Shown: positions 1-7,199 of the stretch, piece by piece | Position numbering within the stretch: position 1 is the first letter of the stretch | Layout of the letters: each line of letters opens with the position of its first letter | From: Avelusimicrobium sp963660385 | Lineage (GTDB): Bacteria > Elusimicrobiota > Elusimicrobia > Elusimicrobiales > Elusimicrobiaceae | Direction: 5' to 3' | DNA: 17,783 nt | Assembly: GCA_963660385.1 (NCBI GenBank) | Contig: CAVKWQ010000036.1 | Span: 1 to 17,783, forward strand | Notes under the pieces: generated by a model | The model's input: only the letters and a program-made list of their open reading frames with translations | Told to the model about the DNA's origin: nothing | The model's database searches: none | Program-made: the position numbers and the translations under genes

Positions 1-81
1 GTACCCGGATGTATCCGCTGTATAAAAACGCGTATAAAAGGCCGTTTTGCTCAAATATAAAGGCCTTAACAAGGAGAAAAA

Positions 82-759
82 ATGAAAGGATTTACCTCTA
101 TTTTGTCATCCCCGAAGGTTTCTGTCGGGGATCCGTTGTTGTCGTTGCTTTTTTTAAATAACGACAGATTCCCGACTACAACACTCGGGAATGACAACAA
201 TAATAACGACAGATCCCATATAAAAACACTACGGGATGACGACAAAACAACAGGTGGCCGTACGGCCAAAACTTTCCATACTGCGAGTACAGGTTTTACT
301 TTAATTGAACTTTTAGTCGTCGTTCTTATAATCGGTATTTTGGCGGCGGTGGCAATGCCGCAGTACGAACGGGCCGTAATGAAGAGCCGTATGGTGGAGA
401 GCCAAACCTTGGGACACGCGCTGGTACAGGCCGAACAGGTGTATTATATGGCAAACGGTGCTTATACCAGCCAAGTAGAGGACTTGGATATCGGCGTAAA
501 TTGTGAGTCCTTACCAAGCGGAAGCGGTTGGCAATGTAATAAATTGACTGTGAGTATTCAGGGACAAGGAGAGACTGGTATGCACTTTTGGATCCGCGGT
601 GCGAGCAATGAGTGGTACTGGGATTATTATTTTAGCGGCGTTGCGCAATGTGTGGCCTTAAACACCAGTACCAATGCCCAAAGCGTATGCCAAAGTATAA
701 CGGGTGTTACAAACCCCACCTTGGGAAACAGCCAATGGCTCTATTACGGGCTCAAATAG
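82..759 (+). CDS. Type IV prepilin-like protein with a repeat-expanded leader
   Basis: This is a 225-residue pseudopilin/type IV pilin-like protein, probably exported through the inner membrane and cleaved by a prepilin peptidase. The class III signal lies at residues 71-90: Gly71 | Phe72, then TLIELL with Glu76 as the conserved Glu+5, then a hydrophobic helix ending near AMPQY. The mature part would be about 154 residues, with Cys in the C-terminal domain (NCES, WQCNK, AQCVA, VCQS) suggesting disulfides. The start at 82 is chosen because AAGGAG lies at 71-76 and no other in-frame start follows before the cleavage site. The leader is therefore 71 residues, far longer than the usual 6-30. Residues 6-68 are encoded by palindromic repeats (separate entries). 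GFT occurs at residues 3-5 and again at 71-73, as if a short MKGFT leader was split by an insertion. The stop lies 4 nt from the end of convergent recG, with no terminator between. Confidence 0.88.
   Translation: MKGFTSILSSPKVSVGDPLLSLLFLNNDRFPTTTLGNDNNNNDRSHIKTLRDDDKTTGGRTAKTFHTASTGFTLIELLVVVLIIGILAAVAMPQYERAVMKSRMVESQTLGHALVQAEQVYYMANGAYTSQVEDLDIGVNCESLPSGSGWQCNKLTVSIQGQGETGMHFWIRGASNEWYWDYYFSGVAQCVALNTSTNAQSVCQSITGVTNPTLGNSQWLYYGLK
104..196. repeat. Paired palindromic repeat units inside the pilin leader
   Basis: Two 25-nt hairpin units, each with an 8-bp perfect stem and 9-nt loop, are seen directly. ATCCCCGA (108-115) pairs with TCGGGGAT (125-132). ATTCCCGA (168-175) pairs with TCGGGAAT (185-192). 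They lie in opposite orientation, so the outer TGTCAT (104-109)/ATGACA (191-196) and inner GTCGTT (141-146)/AACGAC (160-165) also pair. The GTCAT-CCCG...CGGGAT design resembles small dispersed palindromes such as Neisseria dRS3 and REP-like elements. The repeat is translated in frame as part of the prepilin leader. Confidence 0.85.
205..241. repeat. Dispersed palindromic repeat copy A1 (translated)
   Basis: ATCCCATA (213-220) and TACGGGAT (230-237) form a hairpin with one mismatched pair and a 9-nt loop. The segment 205-241 matches the reverse complement of 17261-17297 at 36 of 37 positions, so the two ends of this window share a repeat. Here it encodes NDRSHIKTLRDDD in the pilin leader. It is followed at 256-267 by the perfect palindrome GGCCGTACGGCC. 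Confidence 0.88.
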
Positions 760-763
760 CATC

Positions 764-2860
764 CTAACTTAAATCAATCAGGTGCCAGTTCTTTTGATAA
801 AGTTCCGTCAGTTTTTGGCGGAACAAAAAGTGTTCCGGTTTTGTTAGAGCGGGGTCCTGTGCAAGCAGTTCGTCGCGGTCCTCAATGGCTTGGTATAAAA
901 TATCCCGGTCCTGAAAAATATCCCCGGCTTTAAATTCCAGTTCTCCGCTTTGGCGCGTGCCCAAAATTTCACCAGGCCCGCGCAATTGCATATCGCGTTC
1001 GCCGATTTTAAAGCCGTCGCGCGTGGCGCAAATAATGTCCACGCGTTCCTTGGCAATGCTTCCCGCGTGCTGGGGTACTAAAATACAAAAACTTTCGTGT
1101 TCGCCACGCCCCACGCGCCCGCGCAACTGGTGCAAACTGGCCAGCCCAAAGCGCTCTGCGTTTTCAATGACCATTACGGTAGCGTTTTTTACGTCAATGC
1201 CCACCTCAATTACCGGGGTAGCCACCAAAATATCGGTCTTGTGCGCGGCAAAATCGGCCATTACGCTTTCCTTTTCCGCTTGGGACATTTGTCCGTGCAA
1301 AATAGCCAGGCGGAAATCTGGGAACACCTTTTGTAATTTTTCAAATTCTTCCGTAACCGCCTTGGCGGAAACTTTTTCGCTTTCCTCAATCAGCGGGAAA
1401 ACGATGTACGCCTGTCTCCCCTTTTCCACTTCCTCGCGCACGCGGTCGTAGGCCAGTTTAGAAGTAGCCGATTCCGTTTTAATCGGTTGGCGGCCGGGGG
1501 GGAGTTCGCTTAATGTGGAAACATCCAAATCACCGTAGAACGCAAGCGCCAGGGTGCGCGGGATAGGTGTAGCCGTCATTGTCAAAAGGTCCAACTTGGC
1601 GGTTTTTTCTTTTAATTTACTGCGTTGTTTCACGCCGAAGCGGTGCTGTTCGTCAATGACCGCGAGGCGCAAATTGTGGAATTTTACATCGTCTTGTATG
1701 ACGGAGTGCGTGCCCACCAAAATATCAATTTTTCCTTCGGCCAGTTCCTTTAAAATTTTCTTTTTGGCCGCGGCTTTGGTGCTAGACGAGAGCACCGCCA
1801 AGTTTACCTTTAACCCCTTTAAAATGCGCTTAAAGGTTAAAAAATGCTGTTCGGCTAAAATCTCCGTCGGCGCCATTAGCGCGGCTTGGTAGCCGTTTTC
1901 CACGGCCAGTAACATCGCGCACAGGGCCACCACCGTTTTGCCGGAGCCCACATCGCCCTGCAACAGGCGGTTCATCGGGCGGGGGGAGCATAAATCTTTA
2001 AAAATTTCGTTGATAACCTTTTTTTGGCTGTTTGTAAAATCAAAGCCCAGTTGCTCGCGGAACGGCGTTAAAAGATTTTTTTTGATTTCGTAGGAATAAT
2101 CTTTTGCTAAAATTTTGGTTTGTGTGCGCTTAATACCCCACGCCGTAGCCAGGAGCAAAAACTCCTCGTACGCCAAACGCGCGCGGGCGCTTTCCAACTC
2201 GGCAATAGAGTTGGGGAAATGGATGGCCTTTAAGGCTTGCGGCGCACTTAACAGTTTGCGCTTGGCGAGCAAGGTGGGCGGCAAGGCTTCGGGCTCGGCC
2301 GCCAAAGAGGGCGTTTGCAGGGCCTCATATACAAATTGCCTAAATTGCTTGTTGGTCAGCCCCTCGGTAAGCCCATAAATGGGTGTTAAGCGGCCCGCGT
2401 GCAATTTTGTCAAAACATCTTCCGCGGGATAATGTTCGTCCACGGTAACTTTATTGCCGAAGAAATTGTTTTTGTCCTCGCGCTTGCCGATAATCCACAC
2501 TTCGCTGTTCATATGAAAATCTTTTTTAAGTGTGCCGAACGGGTCAAAGCGGAACGCCTTAAAGGTGCGCTTTTTAAACCAGGTGCACTCAATTTGCTGG
2601 CCCTTTTCATCCTCTAAAAACGCCTTAAAAATCAGCACGCTGCGGGCCGGAATTTGCTGGGTGCGCAACACGCGGCCTTTAAAAACCACGAGTGATTCGG
2701 AATTGTATTCGTTGGGGGTGGAGTTTAAACGGCGGTCCTGATATGTCCGCGGATAATAATGCAGTAAGTCCTCTACGGTTTGGATTTCCAACCGCTCAAA
2801 CAGTTTTGCCTTGGCCGGGCCGATGCCCTTTAAATATTGGATTTGCGTGCTTGTCGTCAT
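764..2860 (-). CDS. recG: ATP-dependent DNA helicase RecG
   Basis: RecG remodels stalled replication forks and Holliday junctions in the cytoplasm. The 698-residue product has the full family layout. There is an N-terminal helix-hairpin-like segment (LKGIGPAKAKLFERL, about 10-24) and a wedge/OB domain (about 55-140). The superfamily 2 helicase core carries Walker A GDVGSGKT (302-309), DEQH box (403-406), motif III TATPIPRT (429-436), HGQMS (522-526), the motif V region VATPVIEVGID (546-556) and motif VI QLRGRVGRG (578-586). The RecG C-terminal signature follows it (DGFKIGERDMQLRGPGEILGT, about 615-635). Length is normal. The ATG at 2860 has no clear Shine-Dalgarno sequence; AGTATATAGGT precedes it. 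The gene is divergent from the membrane protein at 2920 and convergent with the pilin gene. Confidence 0.97.
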   Translation of the reverse strand: MTTSTQIQYLKGIGPAKAKLFERLEIQTVEDLLHYYPRTYQDRRLNSTPNEYNSESLVVFKGRVLRTQQIPARSVLIFKAFLEDEKGQQIECTWFKKRTFKAFRFDPFGTLKKDFHMNSEVWIIGKREDKNNFFGNKVTVDEHYPAEDVLTKLHAGRLTPIYGLTEGLTNKQFRQFVYEALQTPSLAAEPEALPPTLLAKRKLLSAPQALKAIHFPNSIAELESARARLAYEEFLLLATAWGIKRTQTKILAKDYSYEIKKNLLTPFREQLGFDFTNSQKKVINEIFKDLCSPRPMNRLLQGDVGSGKTVVALCAMLLAVENGYQAALMAPTEILAEQHFLTFKRILKGLKVNLAVLSSSTKAAAKKKILKELAEGKIDILVGTHSVIQDDVKFHNLRLAVIDEQHRFGVKQRSKLKEKTAKLDLLTMTATPIPRTLALAFYGDLDVSTLSELPPGRQPIKTESATSKLAYDRVREEVEKGRQAYIVFPLIEESEKVSAKAVTEEFEKLQKVFPDFRLAILHGQMSQAEKESVMADFAAHKTDILVATPVIEVGIDVKNATVMVIENAERFGLASLHQLRGRVGRGEHESFCILVPQHAGSIAKERVDIICATRDGFKIGERDMQLRGPGEILGTRQSGELEFKAGDIFQDRDILYQAIEDRDELLAQDPALTKPEHFLFRQKLTELYQKNWHLIDLS

Positions 2861-2870
2861 ACCTATATAC

Positions 2871-2912
2871 TTATTTTACAAATAATATATGCTACAATTT
2901 AAAAAAAGGAGG
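2871..2912 (+). promoter_or_regulatory. Promoter and RBS of the TM-helix protein gene
   Basis: An extended -10, TGCTACAAT, lies at 2890-2898, with only a weak TTATTT at 2871-2876 as -35. A strong AGGAGG lies at 2907-2912, 7 nt before the ATG at 2920. This site decides the start of the membrane-protein gene over upstream in-frame codons that run through the recG region. Confidence 0.5.
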
Positions 2913-2919
2913 ACATTTT

Positions 2920-3600
2920 ATGGATTTGGAATTAATTTCCGCGCAAGTTAGCGAACATTTATTGCAGGTAGGGCAGAGCAGTTTGAAGGTATTGGGCGCG
3001 TTGGTGGGCGCTGTTTTGATTTTGGTGGTGGGGTTGTACATTTCCCGCTTTGTGGGCTCTTATGCCAAAAAGATTTTAAACAAAATTTCGTTTGATGACA
3101 AAACCTCTAAACTCGGGATTAACGAGTTGTGCGTGCGCTTTGGATTAGGCAAATCTCCGACGTACATCATTTCGTTTGTACTGGCTTGGGCGGTAATTTT
3201 TTACGCCATCGTATTGGCGGCGGATGTGCTCCACTTGGCGATTATCCGCAACTTGTTTACGCAATTTTTGGAATTTATCCCCACGCTCTTTGTGTCCGTG
3301 CTGATTTTGTTTGCGGGCTTGCTGTTTGGTAAATTGATGGGGAATATTATTGAAAACTCCGCTAAGGCAAACAACTTAAAGGGCGGGTTCTTTATCTCCC
3401 GCGCGGTCAATGCGTTTATTGTGTTTTTCTGCGCGCTCGTGGCGGTGGAAAACTTGGGCTTTGCCAACCAGTTGGTAAATAATGTGGTAATTATTGTGCT
3501 GGCTTCGTTAGGCTTGGCCTTTGGTATCGGCGTAGGGTTGGGCTCCAAGGAATTGGTGGCTGACTTTTTGCGCGACTTGTTTAAAAAAGAAGAAAAATAA
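2920..3600 (+). CDS. Small MscS-like / conserved TM-helix membrane protein
   Basis: This 226-residue integral membrane protein has about five hydrophobic helices (roughly residues 21-44, 82-105, 113-137, 157-178 and 185-206). The last helix is Gly/Ala-rich (GLAFGIGVGLGSKELVADFL), resembling the pore-lining helix and following loop of MscS-type mechanosensitive channels. The protein then ends in a short charged tail (FKKEEK). The cytoplasmic beta domain of MscS is absent, so it fits the conserved TM-helix group of MscS relatives better than a full channel. An ion-leak or osmotic role is inference. The start at 2920 has an AGGAGG site. The open frame extends upstream to 2692, but that part overlaps recG and looks non-coding. 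A terminator follows at once. Confidence 0.82.
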   Translation: MDLELISAQVSEHLLQVGQSSLKVLGALVGAVLILVVGLYISRFVGSYAKKILNKISFDDKTSKLGINELCVRFGLGKSPTYIISFVLAWAVIFYAIVLAADVLHLAIIRNLFTQFLEFIPTLFVSVLILFAGLLFGKLMGNIIENSAKANNLKGGFFISRAVNAFIVFFCALVAVENLGFANQLVNNVVIIVLASLGLAFGIGVGLGSKELVADFLRDLFKKEEK

Positions 3601-3608
3601 ATTTGTCT

Positions 3609-3649
3609 AAAAAAATCCCGGGGCGGTCAATGCGCTCCGGGATTTTTTT
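3609..3649. terminator. Bidirectional rho-independent terminator
   Basis: AAAAAAATCCCGG (3609-3621) pairs perfectly with CCGGGATTTTTTT (3637-3649) around a 15-nt loop. The A-tract and T-tract flank the GC stem, so it can stop transcription of the plus-strand gene ending at 3600 and of the minus-strand sigma operon ending at 3662. Confidence 0.9.
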
Positions 3650-3661
3650 GTCTATGCAAGT

Positions 3662-4831
3662 TTAAAACATTGTGGCGAGTAACAAGATAAGCAGGCCCAA
3701 GAACACACAGCACAGCAAGAACTTGGTAAGCCCCAAATGCTTTTTAAGCCACTCGTTAAACGTGGCCGATTCTTTGCCGCACAGCGTAAGCACAAACACG
3801 AGCACCAGCGGCAAGATAAACATCAAGTTGTACAGGAGCAAAAACTCCGTGGCGCGCCAGAAATGCTGGTTTACTTCCTTTAAAATAACCACAATCGTCG
3901 GCAAATAAACCTGCCCGGTGCATACGGCTTCCACGCCGGAGACCACAAAGCCCACAATAAACGCCGCCAGCAGGAGCCGCCACATAGAACTGTGTTTGTC
4001 CTTTAAGAAGAAGCGCATTACCTTGTGAATATAAACCTTGTAATTAGCGGGCAGTTGCAGGAGCATTTTTTCGGACTTTTTGGTGCGCTGATAGACCACA
4101 AAGTCGTAAATGCTCAGCAGTAAAAACACGCCGCACAGCCCCACCATACCCCATTGTACCACCAAGGTTACATAGCGGAAGGCCTTCATTGCGTACAAAA
4201 TGTGGAACGCGCCGAGCCCCATTAATACATAGGCCAAAAATACAGCCACGCAATAGGCCGAACCCACGACAATAATTTCTTTTTTGGTGTATTTATAGGC
4301 CGCCAAAAAGGACACAAAGAACACGATTACCGCGAACGCGCACGGGTTGACCCCGTCGGCCAGCCCCGCGCCGATAATGGCCCAGAGGGTGATTTGGCTA
4401 AACAGCGTTTCGTGCGTTTGCAGGGTATCTTCCTCTTTTTGCAAACCGGGCACGCGGGTTTCTTCTTCGTTTTCTATCGCTTTTTGCACGGCGGCATCCG
4501 CCCCGGGGCCGATTTGGGTGGGGTATCCTTGCAAAACGGTCTCACCCACAATTAGCATAGGGATCCCGGCATTATCTAGGTGATAGGCTTCTAACGTCTG
4601 CGAAAAAAGGACGTTGTTGGCGTCTTTGGTCAAGTCAAACTCGGTCAGGCGGACTTGGCCTTTGTATTTTTCCGCAAATTCCTGCGGGAAGCCGTCTTGC
4701 TTTAAGTGGCGGCAATGCGGACAGTAAGGCGAAGTGAACAATACGGCGTCCACCGGTTTGGCCCACGCGCCGGACGAAGCGGCAAAAAACGCGAGCATAA
4801 GTAATAACGGCTTAATGATACGGCTAATCAT
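3662..4831 (-). CDS. Thioredoxin-DsbD/CcdA-like thiol:disulfide membrane fusion
   Basis: The 389-residue protein probably passes reducing equivalents across the inner membrane to extracytoplasmic thiols. A signal peptide (1-24, ending GAWA) leads to a thioredoxin-fold domain with C37-P-H-C40 and the cis-Pro loop GIPML (Pro91). A linker then leads to a multi-helix membrane domain (about 145-388). That domain holds one conserved-looking Cys in VNPC (C164) and another in EAVCTGQ (C304), which match the paired membrane cysteines of DsbD/CcdA. The order differs from DsbD, where the thioredoxin domain is C-terminal. It is the last gene of the sigma-factor operon; its SD overlaps the stop of the preceding gene (TAGGAG, then ATG). 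Its substrate may be the Cys-rich protein next door, by inference. Confidence 0.85.
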   Translation of the reverse strand: MISRIIKPLLLMLAFFAASSGAWAKPVDAVLFTSPYCPHCRHLKQDGFPQEFAEKYKGQVRLTEFDLTKDANNVLFSQTLEAYHLDNAGIPMLIVGETVLQGYPTQIGPGADAAVQKAIENEEETRVPGLQKEEDTLQTHETLFSQITLWAIIGAGLADGVNPCAFAVIVFFVSFLAAYKYTKKEIIVVGSAYCVAVFLAYVLMGLGAFHILYAMKAFRYVTLVVQWGMVGLCGVFLLLSIYDFVVYQRTKKSEKMLLQLPANYKVYIHKVMRFFLKDKHSSMWRLLLAAFIVGFVVSGVEAVCTGQVYLPTIVVILKEVNQHFWRATEFLLLYNLMFILPLVLVFVLTLCGKESATFNEWLKKHLGLTKFLLCCVFLGLLILLLATMF

Positions 4832-4840
4832 TTTTCACTC

Positions 4841-5311
4841 CTAACATTGGGTCTGGCACGCGGCCAGCCCGGCTGATTGAATTTTTGAATTTTCGTCCAA
4901 CAAGGTTTTGGGGTCTTGTTGGTAGAAATCGAGTAATTTTAAGCGGCAGGTTTTGCTGTGTACGCACGGGGAATCGGTGCAGGTACAATCCGTCCACTTT
5001 TTGGTGCAAGAGCAATTTTTGCCGTCGCAGGTTATTTCGGCCGAGAGCAAAAATTGCGGGCCGGATTTTTTGCATTGGAGCATTTGCGGCTGCGTAGTGC
5101 TAGCCGGAGAGGAGTATTCCCTTGCGCTCCAATGTGCGCCCGTCAGGGCTCCTAACGCAAGCAATACGGCGGCGCAAATGCCCCACGCTACGGAGCGTTT
5201 CCAGGTGCGGACAGGCCGTTCCTGTAATCGGGCCCACACGCGCGCTTGGGCGCGGCCCTGCGGGTCAAAATCGGTTTGTGCGGCGCGTTCCTGCCAAGGT
5301 TGTTTAGTCAT
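4841..5311 (-). CDS. Single-pass Cys-rich membrane protein, possible anti-sigma factor
   Basis: I do not recognise a family. The 156-residue product has a short charged N-terminal segment (1-39), one transmembrane helix (about 40-61) and a C-terminal domain presumably outside the membrane. Ten cysteines lie in that domain (80, 95, 100, 102, 109, 111, 116, 122, 152, 156), including CSC and CTC motifs. Its ATG overlaps the end of the ECF sigma gene by 8 nt (ATGACTAA), and a thiol:disulfide membrane protein follows 9 nt downstream. Position and topology suggest an anti-sigma factor or redox sensor with the Cys domain as sensor. The N-terminus lacks the HxxxCxxC zinc motif of ZAS anti-sigma factors. 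A protein substrate of the Trx-DsbD fusion is another possibility. Confidence 0.8.
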   Translation of the reverse strand: MTKQPWQERAAQTDFDPQGRAQARVWARLQERPVRTWKRSVAWGICAAVLLALGALTGAHWSAREYSSPASTTQPQMLQCKKSGPQFLLSAEITCDGKNCSCTKKWTDCTCTDSPCVHSKTCRLKLLDFYQQDPKTLLDENSKIQSAGLAACQTQC

Positions 5312-5804
5312 AGTTCTTCATCCATTTGCGCATTTTGGTTATGGCCCGGTTTATAATCGTGCCCACGTTGGATTCGCTTAATTGGGATAGTTGCGCAATT
5401 TGCCGGTTGTTTAGGCCGGAATAAAATTTAAGGGCCACTAAATCCCTCTCCCGGGCGGATAACTTGCCGAGGGCCTTTGTCAGGTCTTGGCGGAAGAAAT
5501 CCTGTTCCAGTTCTTTTAACGGAGAGTTCCCCGCAGAAACGGGATGTTGCTCCTCCTCCGCTAGCGAAAACACGTTTTTTACCCAATACAACCGCCAATA
5601 CATATTGGTTTGGTTACGCGCAATCGTAAAAATCCATTGGGTAAATTCGCCTTTTTGTTCGTCATACGAAGCCCAATGTTCGTAAGCGTTCTTCCACGAG
5701 GCGGCGCATAAGTCTTCGGCTATGGCGTGGTTCCGCACGCGTGAAAAAATATACGCGTACACCCGCTTAAAATAAGTATTGTAAAGGTCTTCAAATGACG
5801 TCAT
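5304..5804 (-). CDS. ECF-type RNA polymerase sigma factor
   Basis: The 166-residue protein has the two-domain ECF layout. Region 2 is at about residues 6-72 (YNTYFKRVYAYIFSRV, DEQKGEFTQWIFTIARNQ). Region 4 is at about 104-160 (LGKLSARERDLVALKFYSG, then an HTH NNRQIAQLSQLSESNVGTIINRAITKMRKWM). The family recruits RNA polymerase to stress or envelope regulons. It is the first gene of a three-gene operon and overlaps the next gene by 8 nt. No Shine-Dalgarno precedes the ATG at 5804. Instead TATTCT lies exactly 6 nt upstream, suggesting a leaderless transcript (separate entry). The signal it answers to cannot be read from the sequence, but its neighbours point to thiol redox state. Confidence 0.92.
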   Translation of the reverse strand: MTSFEDLYNTYFKRVYAYIFSRVRNHAIAEDLCAASWKNAYEHWASYDEQKGEFTQWIFTIARNQTNMYWRLYWVKNVFSLAEEEQHPVSAGNSPLKELEQDFFRQDLTKALGKLSARERDLVALKFYSGLNNRQIAQLSQLSESNVGTIINRAITKMRKWMKNYD

Positions 5805-5810
5805 CTATAT

Positions 5811-5839
5811 AGAATATGCCTGACTAACAAAAGTATCAC
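5811..5839 (-). promoter_or_regulatory. Putative leaderless promoter of the ECF sigma operon
   Basis: On the minus strand GTGATA (5839-5834) is followed after 17 bp by TATTCT (5816-5811), and the ATG begins 6 nt later at 5804. This places the expected transcription start on or next to the start codon. No AGGAGG-like site is present. Confidence 0.5.
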
Positions 5840-5866
5840 ACTAAATATTTTATCTTTTATGAAGGC

Positions 5867-5899
5867 AAAAAAATCCCGGCCTTCTTAAAAAGACCGGGA
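5867..5899 (-). terminator. Rho-independent terminator of the cupin-flavodoxin operon
   Basis: On the minus strand CTCCCGGTC-type stem: TCCCGGTC (5899-5892) pairs with GGCCGGGA (5881-5874) with one G-T wobble. The stem is followed by a run of seven T residues (5873-5867). It lies just after the TAG stop of the membrane flavodoxin gene at 5906. Confidence 0.85.
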
Positions 5900-5905
5900 G
5901 CAAAA

Positions 5906-6526
5906 CTATTTTAAACCGTTTAACCAAGAAATCAGTTTGTTGCTTTCGGCTTGGCGGTATTTATCGCCCACGTTATTAAAGGCTGCGCCCTCCAACACTT
6001 GGGCATTTTGGGCTTGCTTTTTAAAGTCCTCAAAATAGGAGCCGTAATTGCTGCCTTGGGTGGAAAAGGGAACTACTTTTTTGCCCTTAAAGTCGGCTTC
6101 CTGCCAGAACTGCCAAACGGGCGTAGCCGCCGTGTACCACCAAATGGGGGCCCCTACAAAAATTACGTCGTACGCACTCATATCGGGGGCGTTTTCGGCT
6201 AGGGCTGGATATTCGTGGGTTTTAAGTTGCTTTTTTACCTGGGTGTAAAAGGCCGGGCCCAACTTAAAGGTTTCCTGCGTTTGGATACGGTACAAATCTC
6301 CGCCCGTAAAATGCGCGATTTGTTCGGCGATGTTTTGTGTGTGCCCGGTAAGCGAATAATACACCACCAGCACCTTGCCCAATTTGCCCGTGTAAGGGAT
6401 TTGTTCCCCTGCAAAGGCGGATAAATCCTTTTGGTTGTAGCGGGCCACCCGGTACTGATGAAAGCCCGCGATTGCGCCGCCAATGACGGCTAAAATTACC
6501 ACGATATATAAGATTACTTTTAACAT
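5906..6526 (-). CDS. Membrane-anchored flavodoxin-like protein
   Basis: The 206-residue protein has an N-terminal membrane anchor (about 4-22) and then a flavodoxin fold. Visible parts are the FMN phosphate loop S58-L-T-G-H-T-Q (after VLVVYYS), the second FMN-binding loop GAPIWWYTA (125-133), and a third loop STQGSNYGS (155-163). The family carries low-potential electrons. The anchor followed by a polar stretch suggests an extracytoplasmic location, but topology is inferred. It resembles the flavodoxin lipoprotein two genes upstream. The start overlaps the stop of the DUF4405-like gene (ATGTTAA), and AAGGAG precedes it, so the two are likely translationally coupled. It is the last gene before the terminator. 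Confidence 0.9.
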   Translation of the reverse strand: MLKVILYIVVILAVIGGAIAGFHQYRVARYNQKDLSAFAGEQIPYTGKLGKVLVVYYSLTGHTQNIAEQIAHFTGGDLYRIQTQETFKLGPAFYTQVKKQLKTHEYPALAENAPDMSAYDVIFVGAPIWWYTAATPVWQFWQEADFKGKKVVPFSTQGSNYGSYFEDFKKQAQNAQVLEGAAFNNVGDKYRQAESNKLISWLNGLK

Positions 6527-7173
6527 TTTTTCTCCTTTAAATTAATGTTGATGATGTAATGTGTCAGCAGGGCTATGGCGGCCAAAACGACGGCCAGCCG
6601 TGCAAATAGCCCCGGCAGGGTTATCTGTTCGGGTACGCTCAAAAAGAACGCTTGAAAGGCTAACCGCTCAAATAACCGGAACGAAATAAATTCGTATATC
6701 CCCGCCAGTATGATGCAGGCGGCGGCCCCGTGCATAAGCCCGCGCGCTTTGGCGGAAAATTTTAAGGTAATCGGGGCAAAAAGTTGCTTTAAGTGTAGCC
6801 CCAAGTGTACGGCTACCAAGATGAGCCCCCAGTAAGCAAAAAACGTATGATACTGTTTGGCGCTCCAACTGCCGGATAACCCCAAAAAGGCAAACACATC
6901 GCGCGAGAGCATTACCCCGCTGATACCTAACCCAACCATATCGGCCAGTAACAATAGATTAACGGCGGCCCAGCCGATGCGTTTAAGCGGCCACTCGCCG
7001 CGGAAGAGCGTTTTGTACCACTCCCGGTTTAACAGGTTGTGCCATATAAAAAGGGCAAATAAACTAGCGCCCAATATTTCGTGCACCCGGTTGCCCGTGC
7101 GCGGATAGCACAGACATAACAAAAAGAGAACGGTTATGCTGATGTCCACACTAATGCGAATAATCCGTTGCAT
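6520..7173 (-). CDS. DUF4405-like multi-pass membrane protein, putative b-type cytochrome
   Basis: The 217-residue protein has about six hydrophobic segments (8-25, 32-48, 70-90, 107-127, 146-165, 186-208). Histidines sit inside or near the helices: H31 (RVHEILG), H45 (FIWHNLLNREWY), H109 (QYHTFFAYWG) and H123/H127 (AVHLGLHL). This matches the DUF4405 family, whose paired helix histidines could bind heme as in b-type cytochromes; heme binding is inference. It lies between two flavodoxin genes, so a likely job is moving electrons across the membrane to or from exported flavodoxins. The start at 7173 is supported by AAGGAG 8 nt upstream. It overlaps the next gene by 7 nt. Confidence 0.8.
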   Translation of the reverse strand: MQRIIRISVDISITVLFLLCLCYPRTGNRVHEILGASLFALFIWHNLLNREWYKTLFRGEWPLKRIGWAAVNLLLLADMVGLGISGVMLSRDVFAFLGLSGSWSAKQYHTFFAYWGLILVAVHLGLHLKQLFAPITLKFSAKARGLMHGAAACIILAGIYEFISFRLFERLAFQAFFLSVPEQITLPGLFARLAVVLAAIALLTHYIININLKEKKC

Positions 7174-7199
7174 AACCGTTCTCCTTGTTTTAGGGTAGT

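Noticed and set aside
104..267. Possible CRISPR or riboswitch in the first pilin region
   Set aside because: Units differ in orientation, spacing and sequence, and the frame is open through them with an RBS upstream. This fits dispersed palindromes, not an array of direct repeats or an aptamer.
2692..2919. N-terminal extension of the TM-helix protein frame
   Set aside because: It overlaps recG and the promoter region; AGGAGG and the membrane topology support the start at 2920.
4841..5311. ZAS-type zinc anti-sigma factor
   Set aside because: The HxxxCxxC motif is absent from the N-terminal segment and all but one Cys lie beyond the TM helix.
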